A stretch of DNA of 19,589 bases, taken from positions 1 to 19,589 of the forward strand of contig JAFGSL010000216.1 of assembly GCA_016934645.1 (NCBI GenBank), written 5' to 3'. The translations under genes were made by a program, and so were the position numbers. The notes below the pieces were generated by a model. It was not told where the DNA came from. It saw only the letters and a program-made list of their open reading frames with translations, and did no database searches. Positions 14,007 through 19,589 of the stretch are shown here, piece by piece. This DNA is from Anaerolineae bacterium (GTDB lineage: Bacteria > Chloroflexota > Anaerolineae > B4-G1 > SLSP01). The number at the start of each line of letters is the position of its first letter. Position 1 is the first letter of the stretch.

Positions 14007-14501
14007 ATGACTTCACGCTATGCAGAAGACGCCAACTACTGGATGACCACGGTGCACCCGGCGAAATCACAGGCCGAGATTATCGAGTTGCTGGATAACT
14101 TTGGGGCAACGAATTACCAGATTTCGCAGGGCGGGACCGCAGGGCGGGGCCGCAACGCTATCGCGTGGCTCATCCGCTTCGTATGGAACGATCATAGCTA
14201 CCGCTTTCTGTTCACTCCACTGGAATGTCGCGCGCCAGAGAAGATCTCCAGCTTCGGCGGCAAGCGCCGCGCTCACAGCGATCAGGCGATTTACCAGATG
14301 GGGCGCGTGGCCGTCCATCTGACGAAAGCGATCCTCACTGCCGCCGAGATGCACCCGCACGCCCTCTTTGGGTTTATGGAGCTGCCGGGGACCGACGCCG
14401 GTGGCATTCCGCATACAGCGGCGGAATTGGATATCGCCGGTATCGCCTCCGCGCTACCGGTGCCTACAGCTCTCATCCTGACCCCACCGGAGGAAGCATG
14501 A
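14007..14501 (+). CDS. Conserved hypothetical protein of phage/element type
   Basis: A 164-residue protein. The layout (KSQAEIIELLDNFGA, then a beta-rich part WLIRFVWNDHSYRFLFTPLE, then a helix around VAVHLTKAILTAAE and FGFMELPG) resembles a family of short unknown proteins common in phages and integrated elements, often near replication genes. That resemblance is from memory and not certain. GGTGA precedes the ATG. The stop overlaps the start of the replication-initiator-like gene (ATGA), which suggests coupled expression. Confidence 0.65.
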   Translation: MTSRYAEDANYWMTTVHPAKSQAEIIELLDNFGATNYQISQGGTAGRGRNAIAWLIRFVWNDHSYRFLFTPLECRAPEKISSFGGKRRAHSDQAIYQMGRVAVHLTKAILTAAEMHPHALFGFMELPGTDAGGIPHTAAELDIAGIASALPVPTALILTPPEEA

Positions 14502-15406
14502 CGATCAACGCAGATCCATCACGACTATGGCAAGCCGCGCTGGGAGAGCTGGAGCTCCAGATGACGCAAGCGACGTTCGACACTTGGCTAAGGAATACAC
14601 AGTGTGTGGGATACGATGACGACGACACGCTGGTGATCGCCGTCAAGAATGGTTATGCGGTAGAGTGGTTAGAGAACCGGCTCTACCCGGTGATCGCGCG
14701 CACGCTGCACCGGCTAACCGATAACGGGACAGAGGCACGCTTCATCATCGAGGAGCGTGCGCCGCGCCAGGCCAGGGCAGCAGACAGTGCAACAGCAGAA
14801 GCTACGGAGGATAGTAGCGATACGGTCGGCGTCTTGGCGACCATCCTGCGCCAGGTCATCGATCCCGCCACGCGTAAACTGCTCCAGGAGCAGATTGCAG
14901 CCATGCAAGGCGTGTACCCAGAGCCGGAAGAAGAGGTGGATACGCCACAGCTCGACACATATGCCAAGGGCGGTGGTGGCTGGTATCCGCTGAGCAATTA
15001 CGCGGACACGTTCTGGAAACCGTTTCTCAAAAAGAAAAAGGCCTTTCTCGTTTACACCACTCTCCGCGCGCTGGATAAAAACGCTGCCGGCCGCGAATGG
15101 ACACAGATGCAACACGTGCCCATTCGCGAGATCATGCAGCGTGTCCCCTGCTCGCGCCATACCATACTTGGCGTCACGCGTAAGGGCGAATACCAACCTG
15201 GCGCACTGGACATCCTACGTGCCGAAGGCATCGCTCGCGTCGAAGCTCACGGAGAAGACAAGCATACCACCTATTACGTCTCCGTCATTGTTAAACTGCC
15301 CCTGCTAACGCCGAGCCAGGTCCGGCACCTCTCAGACGAACTACAGGCCCAACACAGAGACTTTCTGATTCAACATAGCATCGATCCCACTCCGTGGGAA
15401 CCATGA
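14498..15406 (+). CDS. Replication-initiator-like protein with DnaA domain I
   Basis: A 302-residue protein. Residues 8-86 (LWQAALGELELQMTQATFDTWL...YAVEWLENRLYPVI) match DnaA domain I, the part that binds DnaB helicase and other partners. DnaA's AAA+ domain and its DNA-binding domain IV are both absent. A charged linker (about 88-150) leads to a different C-terminal region. Its residues 205-265 (REIMQRVPCSRHTILG...LDILRAEGIARVEAHG) read as a winged helix, like plasmid and phage replication proteins. The inferred role is to bind the iterons just downstream and recruit helicase. GGAGGAAGC precedes the ATG at 14498. Confidence 0.75.
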   Translation: MTINADPSRLWQAALGELELQMTQATFDTWLRNTQCVGYDDDDTLVIAVKNGYAVEWLENRLYPVIARTLHRLTDNGTEARFIIEERAPRQARAADSATAEATEDSSDTVGVLATILRQVIDPATRKLLQEQIAAMQGVYPEPEEEVDTPQLDTYAKGGGGWYPLSNYADTFWKPFLKKKKAFLVYTTLRALDKNAAGREWTQMQHVPIREIMQRVPCSRHTILGVTRKGEYQPGALDILRAEGIARVEAHGEDKHTTYYVSVIVKLPLLTPSQVRHLSDELQAQHRDFLIQHSIDPTPWEP

Positions 15407-15413
15407 ATGGGAT

Positions 15414-15690
15414 TTGATATGTTTTTTCACATCAGTTGATGTGAAAAAACATATCAAGCGCACAAAACCCCGGAGCTTTTGGTAATTCCGGGGTTTTTAT
15501 TTTCCCGGAAATTGTGAAAATTTTCTCGCATGAGACATCACGTGATTCCACTCCGTACAGCAGAGTCATAACCGTGATATGTATTTTCACATCACGGTTA
15601 TGTTTTTTCACGAACGGTGACGGGGTAAAGAATAGAAAGAAATTCTAAAGATAGAAAGATATTTATACTCTCCCTTCTCTTAAAAAAGCA
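15414..15690. other. Candidate replication origin with iterons
   Basis: This segment lies directly after the initiator-like gene. The motif GATATGTTTTTTCACATCA occurs at 15416-15434, inverted at 15437-15455, as GATATGTATTTTCACATCA at 15576-15594, and as GTTATGTTTTTTCACGAAC at 15597-15615. Copies 1 and 2 form a 21-bp perfect inverted repeat with a 2-nt spacer (15414-15457). Copy 3 is flanked by 10-bp arms TAACCGTGAT/ATCACGGTTA (15569-15578, 15591-15600). An A/T-rich, purine-rich stretch with repeated ATAGAAAG (about 15625-15690) could melt first. I see no gene in 15407-15800. Confidence 0.7.
15464..15503 (+). terminator. Rho-independent terminator of the transfer/replication operon
   Basis: AAAACCCCGGA (15464-15474) pairs perfectly with TCCGGGGTTTT (15487-15497) around a 12-nt loop and runs into TTTTTATTTT. 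It lies about 60 bp after the initiator-like gene, between iterons 2 and 3. It would protect the rest of the origin from read-through. Confidence 0.85.
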
Positions 15691-15761
15691 CGCGTCAGGA
15701 AAACGCCTGCTAACGGGTATTAATTGAAGTAGACGGCAGACGGTGCGCGAAGATCGCGTGG

Positions 15762-15789
15762 TAGACAGGGGGACTTTGCGGCGTATAAT
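15762..15789 (+). promoter_or_regulatory. Candidate promoter of the 68-aa membrane protein
   Basis: TAGACA (15762-15767, 5/6 match to TTGACA), a 16-nt spacer and a perfect TATAAT (15784-15789). Transcription would start near 15796, almost at the annotated ATG (15801). That leaves no room for a ribosome site before it and makes the in-frame ATG at 15828 an alternative. Confidence 0.6.
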
Positions 15790-15800
15790 GGATTGCGAAA

Positions 15801-16007
15801 ATGCCTGTTAAGCGGAATGGACTGACAATGCTGAGGCGTCTGTGGGATTCAGAGCAACGGTGGGGATACGTGAGCCTGGTAGGAATAGCCGTGCTGGCGA
15901 TTCTGGGTGGGCTGAGCGGGGATAGCGATTACTGGTCGGCGGCCGGCGGTGCGCTGGGGATGCTGGTGTATTGGATATTGGTAGATGGCGCAGCGGACTG
16001 CGCTTAG
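15801..16007 (+). CDS. Small two-segment membrane protein
   Basis: A 68-residue protein with two membrane segments, about residues 21-38 (WGYVSLVGIAVLAILGGL) and 45-63 (SAAGGALGMLVYWILV), separated by a short acidic turn. The N-terminus is basic, so both ends are likely inside. No ribosome site is visible before 15801. With the promoter at 15784, translation may be leaderless or start at 15828 (59 residues). The function is unknown. Its size and two-helix form resemble small toxin or holin-like proteins, but there is no specific support for that. Confidence 0.6.
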   Translation: MPVKRNGLTMLRRLWDSEQRWGYVSLVGIAVLAILGGLSGDSDYWSAAGGALGMLVYWILVDGAADCA

Positions 16008-16054
16008 ACGATAGACAGTAGACGACGCAGCAGACTGCGCTGGCGAAGAGAGAT

Positions 16055-16095
16055 AAAGACCGGGATTTTCTTCAAAATCCCGGTCTTTCTGTTTT
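16055..16095. terminator. Strong, probably bidirectional terminator
   Basis: AAAGACCGGGATTTT (16055-16069) pairs perfectly over 15 bp with 16074-16088 around a CTTC loop. T-rich sequence follows on the plus strand (TTTCTGTTTTT), and the A-rich left arm would serve leftward transcripts. It sits immediately before the consensus promoter of the second recombinase. Confidence 0.85.
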
Positions 16096-16101
16096 TGGGG
16101 G

Positions 16102-16130
16102 TTGACAAGTTCTGAAAAATGCCTTATAAT
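16102..16130 (+). promoter_or_regulatory. Consensus sigma-70-type promoter with downstream palindrome
   Basis: A perfect TTGACA (16102-16107), 17-nt spacer and perfect TATAAT (16125-16130). The start site should be near 16137, inside TGTCCG-AATA-CGGACA (16136-16151), a palindrome well placed as a repressor operator. The leader also holds a long imperfect hairpin (GGGTCTGATGG with CCACCAGACCC, 16166-16196). This is the strongest promoter in the window and drives the second recombinase. Confidence 0.85.
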
Positions 16131-16227
16131 GCTTATGTCCGAATACGGACAATATAATCAAAAAGTTGGGTCTGATGGTAGCAGCCACCAGACCCGGCGT
16201 CCAACATTCACTTGAAAGGGGCAAACG

Positions 16228-17268
16228 ATGGACACTGTTATTGTAACAGAAACCGCAGTAGAAAGCAATAGTCTGACGCAAAGTCAGGGCCCGACACAAA
16301 ACAGTCGGGGGCAGTTACAGTCTCACCCTCAGTTAATCCTCGTCACCTACGATGAGACATTCGGACGGTGGCTGGAGAACCAGGACCGCTCAGAGCGAAC
16401 AGTACGCTTATACAAAACCGGCCTGGCCGATTTCCGCGCGTGGTTCGAGCGCGTACGAGGCAAGGACCTGGAACCGGCGCTGATCACTCCCCTCGATGTA
16501 CGCGCCTACCGGCGCTATTTGCAGGACGAGCGCCAGGCTAAGCCACGCACAATCAACAGCTATCTGGCCGCCGTGCGCGCGTTCTGCCGCTGGGCGATGG
16601 ATGCCGGTCTCGCTGCCGGCGACCCTTCGAGCGGGATCAAGGGGATTAAGATCGTAGAGACCTCGCCCCGTTGGTTGACGCGGCAGGAGCAGTATCGCGT
16701 GCTCAATGCGGCACAGGAGCGGGTGCAGCTCGCAGCGTTGAAGTTCAGCGACGACGCGAACGCACCGGGAGTGTTGCGCGCTCGACGGGATCGGGCGATC
16801 GTGGTACTGATGCTGAACACAGGGTTGCGGCTCTCCGAGGTGACCGGGCTGCGGGTACGCGACGTCGTCATCCGGCCCAGGTCGGGCAGCGTGGCGGTAA
16901 CGGCAGGCAAAGGCAATAAAGCGCGCACGGTACCGCTGAATAAGGATGCACGCGAGGCACTGACCGCGTGGATCGAGGTGCGCGGTGGCGAGGACAGTGA
17001 TCCGCTATTCACATCGCAGAAAGGCGGCCAGTTGACCGCACGGGCTGTAGCGCGGCGGGTGGAATATATCGGGATGTGCGCGAATGTGAACATCACGCCA
17101 CACATGCTGCGACACAGTCTGGCGAAGAACCTGGTGGATGAGGGTGTACCGTTGGACCGGGTCGGCGGGTTGTTGGGTCATTCCAGCCTCGACACGACGC
17201 GGCGCTATACGATGCCGAGTGCAGCGGATCTGCAAGCCGCCGTCGAGCGCGTGGCGTGGAGGGACTAA
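16228..17268 (+). CDS. Second tyrosine recombinase, XerC/XerD-like
   Basis: A 346-residue recombinase with all catalytic residues: Arg201 (NTGLRLSEV), Lys228 (AGKGNKAR), His292 and Arg295 (PHMLRHS), His318 (LLGHSSLDTT) and Tyr327 (RRYT). It has the SAM-like core-binding domain (about 38-125) after a 35-residue polar N-terminal extension. It is much closer to XerC/D than the tRNA-proximal integrase is. It may resolve dimers of the circular form, move a nested cassette, or be a phage-type integrase of an adjoining element. GAAAGGGG lies 7 nt before the ATG at 16228. A strong promoter with a probable operator controls it. Confidence 0.92.
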   Translation: MDTVIVTETAVESNSLTQSQGPTQNSRGQLQSHPQLILVTYDETFGRWLENQDRSERTVRLYKTGLADFRAWFERVRGKDLEPALITPLDVRAYRRYLQDERQAKPRTINSYLAAVRAFCRWAMDAGLAAGDPSSGIKGIKIVETSPRWLTRQEQYRVLNAAQERVQLAALKFSDDANAPGVLRARRDRAIVVLMLNTGLRLSEVTGLRVRDVVIRPRSGSVAVTAGKGNKARTVPLNKDAREALTAWIEVRGGEDSDPLFTSQKGGQLTARAVARRVEYIGMCANVNITPHMLRHSLAKNLVDEGVPLDRVGGLLGHSSLDTTRRYTMPSAADLQAAVERVAWRD

Positions 17269-17269
17269 G

Positions 17270-17416
17270 ATGATCGTGAAGCGATATGCCAATTTGCGGA
17301 TGAGTGAGGGATTGTTCTGGTTCCTGGGGAAGCGCGAGCTGCGGCCATGCGTGGTGTGGCTATTGTTCGGGGTGGTGCCGGTGTTCGTGGAGCAGAAGGC
17401 ACTACGGATGATGTGA
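17270..17416 (+). CDS. 48-residue protein downstream of the recombinase
   Basis: A 48-residue basic protein with one short hydrophobic stretch (CVVWLLFGVVPVFV, about 28-41). The ATG at 17270 comes 1 nt after the recombinase stop, and GGAGGG precedes it at a good distance, so it is likely translated with the recombinase. The longer overlapping frame to 17138 is not supported. The function is unknown; it may be a small membrane peptide. Confidence 0.55.
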   Translation: MIVKRYANLRMSEGLFWFLGKRELRPCVVWLLFGVVPVFVEQKALRMM

Positions 17417-17438
17417 ATACGCGCGTAATCGGAGAGAG

Positions 17439-17474
17439 ACCGCGCCGGGGAGGAAATCCTCGGCGCGGTTTTTT
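17439..17474 (+). terminator. Terminator after the recombinase operon
   Basis: ACCGCGCC pairs with GGCGCGGT, with an inner GAGG/CCTC stem around AAAT, followed by six T. It closely resembles the terminator at 18264-18303 in sequence and in what follows it. Confidence 0.85.
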
Positions 17475-17476
17475 AT

Positions 17477-17505
17477 TTGCATGTTCTCGAAAGGAGTTTT
17501 ATACT
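17477..17505 (+). promoter_or_regulatory. Promoter of the 121-aa membrane protein
   Basis: TTGCAT (17477-17482), a 17-nt spacer and TATACT (17500-17505). The -35 box begins in the T tract of the terminator just upstream. The same arrangement recurs at 18304-18332. Confidence 0.65.
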
Positions 17506-17543
17506 GGAAAAATTGTTATTTGATCGTGAAAAAGGAGTGAGCA

Positions 17544-17909
17544 ATGGCAGAGCTAATAGTTGAAACAAAACACCCCTCGAAAACTCGCAAAGGATTGTAT
17601 ATCGTGGCGGGGATCTTCGTTGTTGTTGTGCTCGCGTGGCTATTGATCCGCCCAGGAGTATTCGTTGTTCAGCCGATCGGTGCTATTCCTGAAGGTGTCA
17701 CGATCTTATATTATGCGCGTGGTTCGGAGGTGCCCTTTTTCTCGTCTCCTGATGGTTTGTGTCTGCAAATTCAAGGAGAAGTATCGCTTATGTGTCGAAT
17801 GACGACATTGACTGCGGCGGTGGAAATAACCGATCGTGCCATTGTAAGACTACCATATAGCCATTGGGCATACCTGCGATCTACAGGCGGTCTAGAATTC
17901 GACCGGTAG
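17544..17909 (+). CDS. Single-span membrane protein, unknown
   Basis: A 121-residue protein with a basic N-terminus and one membrane segment (about 18-36, LYIVAGIFVVVVLAWLLI). An extracytoplasmic domain with two Cys (in GLCLQIQ and MCRM), probably beta-rich, follows. AAGGAGTG lies about 5 nt before the ATG. It has its own promoter and is followed 34 nt later by the MmpS-like gene with no terminator between, so the two are probably co-transcribed. I do not recognise a characterised family. Confidence 0.7.
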   Translation: MAELIVETKHPSKTRKGLYIVAGIFVVVVLAWLLIRPGVFVVQPIGAIPEGVTILYYARGSEVPFFSSPDGLCLQIQGEVSLMCRMTTLTAAVEITDRAIVRLPYSHWAYLRSTGGLEFDR

Positions 17910-17943
17910 AGGATTAGCAAAATAGAAAAGGGCACGAAAAAAC

Positions 17944-18225
17944 ATGTCCATTGATGTGGTTTATAAGATCATAGGAACAGCAGAACGCGCGTTTGTGACG
18001 TATCAAAATAAGGATGGCGGTACAGAACAGACCGAAGTAGATATTCCCTGGGAGGAGAAGTTGTCGTCGGTGCGTGACTGGGCATTCTTGTATGTCTCGG
18101 CACAGGCCAAGGGGAATAATGGCTCGGTGACGTGCGAGATCTGGGTGGATGGGAAAAAGTGGAAATCGAATACTTCGAGTGGAGCTTATGTGATTGCGAC
18201 GTGCTGTGGTTCGGCGGAGCGATAA
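17944..18225 (+). CDS. MmpS-like domain protein lacking a membrane anchor
   Basis: A 93-residue beta-rich protein. Its plan (VVYKIIGTAERAFVTYQNK, then EVDIPWEEKL, then SVTCEIWVDGK, then SGAYVIATCCG) resembles the periplasmic domain of MmpS-type small proteins, including the conserved Cys pair. Those proteins normally have an N-terminal membrane segment or lipobox. Here the domain starts at residue 2, and an in-frame stop lies 7 codons upstream (TAG at 17923). The ribosome site is weak (AAGGG about 12 nt away). It may be cytosolic, or partner with the preceding membrane protein. The family call is moderate. Confidence 0.6.
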   Translation: MSIDVVYKIIGTAERAFVTYQNKDGGTEQTEVDIPWEEKLSSVRDWAFLYVSAQAKGNNGSVTCEIWVDGKKWKSNTSSGAYVIATCCGSAER

Positions 18226-18263
18226 TTGGAGTATACCCGTAAGCGTGCGCGTAATCGAATAGA

Positions 18264-18303
18264 GACCACGCCGGGGAACTTTTGCCCCGGCGTGGTCTTT
18301 TAT
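18264..18303 (+). terminator. Terminator after the MmpS-like gene
   Basis: GACCACGCCGGGG pairs perfectly with CCCCGGCGTGGTC around AACTTTTG, followed by TTTTATTT. The stem and downstream bases match the terminator at 17439 closely. Confidence 0.88.
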
Positions 18304-18332
18304 TTGCGTGTTCCTGGAAGTGGTCCTATACT
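18304..18332 (+). promoter_or_regulatory. Promoter of the repeat lipoprotein
   Basis: TTGCGT (18304-18309), a 17-nt spacer and TATACT (18327-18332), directly behind the terminator. It is nearly the same cassette as at 17477-17505. Confidence 0.62.
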
Positions 18333-18384
18333 GAGAGAGTAAATAAGACCTCAATGTAAATTTCCAATTAGAAGGAGAGCTATC

Positions 18385-19589
18385 ATGAAAAACTCCGTAA
18401 CACTCCTCGCCATTGTTGTTATTCTGGCAACCCTTGTATCAGCCTGCAGTGCATCTACTCCGAGTGGACAAACAATTATAGCGACAGCAACTTTAGATCA
18501 ATCGCAAGCAGAAGACGCGCCTACTGAGGTAGCGGTAGAGTCGCCCACAGAGGTGAAGGAACCAACATCTACACCTGAACCTTCACCAACGCCAGAACCA
18601 ACGGCTACCGTGAAACCTACAGAAACACCTGAACCGACAGAAACGCCAGAGCCAACAAAAGTGCCTGAATTAGGGGATGTGGTCGAGGGATTTGGATATT
18701 CGCTTTCTGCCATTACGGTTGAAGATCCGGCCACAACCCCGGGTCGCTTCTACGAACCGGAACCCGGCAACAAGTTAGTGGCGGTCGAGTTCATCATCGC
18801 GAACCTCTCAGGTGAAACGTTGAGCACCAATGTGCTTTACGCTACGTTAATTGATGCTGAAGGTTTTGCGTACGGAGCAGAAACAGGCTTACTTGATATT
18901 GGTATGCAGATGGAGCTCTTGGATATCAATCCGGGTGAAAAGATCAAAGGGTGGGCAGGATTTAGTATACCAGAAGAGGCAGAACCAGCCTCATTTAAGT
19001 ATGCGATTGGTAGTTCATCGAGCAAAGTATTGCAGGTTGGTTTATCTGAACCTGAAATCGCGCAGGAAAAAGAGCCTGAACCTACAAACACCCCTATGCC
19101 AGACTTGCCGAAATTAGGTGATGTTGTCGAAAATTACGGCTACACATTATCCGCTGTTTCGGTTGAGGATCCCGTACAGAACCCTAGTCGATTTTATGAA
19201 CCAGAGGAAGGGACAAGGCTGGTGGCGGTTGAGTTTATCGTTGGTAACACCGCAGGTGAGACGTTCAGTTCTAACGTTCTATATGCAGTCTTAGTAGACA
19301 CTCGAGGATTTGTATATGGGACGGAAACAGGTTTGCTTGATATTGGCAAACAAATGGAGCTCCTGGATATCAATCCGGGTGAAAAGATCGAAGGGTGGGC
19401 AGGATTTAGTCTGCCCGAAGACGCTGTGCCCGCATACTTCAGATATGCCATTCGAAGTTCGTCGAGCAAAGTATTGCAGGTTGGCTTATCCACACCTGAA
19501 ATCGCGCAGGAAAAAGAGCCTGAACCCACAAACACTCCTGTGCCAGACTTGCCGAAATTAGGTGATGTTGTCGAAAATTACGGCTACAC
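18385..19589 (+). CDS. Lipoprotein with tandem DUF4352-like domains (runs off the window)
   Basis: At least 401 residues with no stop before the window ends. The lipoprotein signal has lipobox LVSAC (Cys21). A Thr/Pro/Glu-rich wall-spanning linker (about 45-92) follows. Then come two copies of a 148-residue unit and the start of a third. Each unit begins LGDVVE, contains SAxxVEDP, RFYEPE, LVAVEFI and LLDINPGEKI.GWAGF, and ends with a PEPTNTP linker. The pattern resembles DUF4352 (Telokin-like, Ig-type) domains found on secreted lipoproteins of Gram-positives and Chloroflexota. It is probably a surface-exposed binding or structural protein. AGGAGAGC precedes the ATG at 18385. Confidence 0.8.
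   Translation, partial: MKNSVTLLAIVVILATLVSACSASTPSGQTIIATATLDQSQAEDAPTEVAVESPTEVKEPTSTPEPSPTPEPTATVKPTETPEPTETPEPTKVPELGDVVEGFGYSLSAITVEDPATTPGRFYEPEPGNKLVAVEFIIANLSGETLSTNVLYATLIDAEGFAYGAETGLLDIGMQMELLDINPGEKIKGWAGFSIPEEAEPASFKYAIGSSSSKVLQVGLSEPEIAQEKEPEPTNTPMPDLPKLGDVVENYGYTLSAVSVEDPVQNPSRFYEPEEGTRLVAVEFIVGNTAGETFSSNVLYAVLVDTRGFVYGTETGLLDIGKQMELLDINPGEKIEGWAGFSLPEDAVPAYFRYAIRSSSSKVLQVGLSTPEIAQEKEPEPTNTPVPDLPKLGDVVENYGY
18661..19589 (+). repeat. 444-bp in-frame tandem repeat in the lipoprotein gene
   Basis: Equivalent bases recur exactly 444 bp apart: GAATTAGG at 18667, AAATTAGG at 19111 and again at 19555. Copy 2 and the visible start of copy 3 are identical over at least 40 bp (19105-19144 and 19549-19588). 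Copies 1 and 2 share long near-identical blocks, such as around 18910-18963 and 19354-19407. The period is a multiple of three, so the domain count can change without a frameshift. Confidence 0.85.

Noticed and set aside
16129..16215. A 28-codon leader ORF between the strong promoter and the second recombinase
   Set aside because: It begins inside the -10 box and has no ribosome site. The second ATG (16135) would be at or before the expected transcription start. It most likely reflects chance in the leader.

Overview
The window looks like a piece of a Chloroflexota (Anaerolineae or Chloroflexia-like) genome. It has Thr/Pro-rich lipoprotein linkers, an Ala/Thr 'TATA'-type coiled coil, a DUF4352-like lipoprotein and short nested-palindrome intergenic repeats. 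The taxonomic call rests on style and family recall, not on a marker gene. The centre of the window is an integrated mobile element of the integrative-plasmid or ICE type; its far (right) end is not visible.

Layout. (1) 1-2190 is chromosomal: two pairs of REP-like palindromes, a leftward CapA-family lipoprotein gene, a third palindrome pair, and a tRNA-type terminator. (2) 2191-2226 is the 3' part of a tRNA gene (T arm plus acceptor strand) with no matching 5' half. It lies directly against a leftward tyrosine integrase and an excisionase-like HTH/zinc protein, so it reads as an attachment-site junction. (3) 3714-4054 is a palindrome-rich control region between leftward int/xis and rightward genes. 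(4) 4055-8614 is a tightly overlapped operon of small unknown and zinc-ribbon proteins, a PD-(D/E)XK-like protein and a very long ParB-like protein. (5) 8717-10294 holds an unknown gene, parA and a small ribbon-helix-helix-like gene, followed by a regular array of CGGCCCCG units that could be a centromere. (6) 10459-15406 holds a small unknown gene, then two membrane proteins, an FtsK/SpoIIIE/TraB-like translocase, two small genes and a replication-initiator-like protein carrying DnaA domain I. (7) 15407-15700 looks like the replication origin: repeated GATATGTTTTTTCACATCA-type iterons, a 21-bp inverted repeat and an A/T-rich stretch. (8) 15801-17474 holds a small membrane protein, a second XerC/D-like recombinase behind a consensus promoter, and a 48-aa protein. 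(9) 17475-19589 is more A/T-rich and holds single genes separated by look-alike terminator-promoter cassettes: a membrane protein, an MmpS-like protein without an anchor, and a lipoprotein with an exact 444-bp tandem repeat that runs off the window.

Taken together the element encodes integration (Int/Xis), partition (ParA, ParB, possible centromere), replication (Rep plus iterons) and an FtsK-like DNA pump with membrane partners. No relaxase or type IV secretion gene is seen. This resembles the plan of actinomycete AICEs and Streptomyces plasmids, which transfer double-stranded DNA with one FtsK-like TraB protein. Five phased GTTTCCC repeats at the end of the translocase gene could be its recognition site. 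These system-level roles are inferences; the genes and repeats themselves are directly visible.
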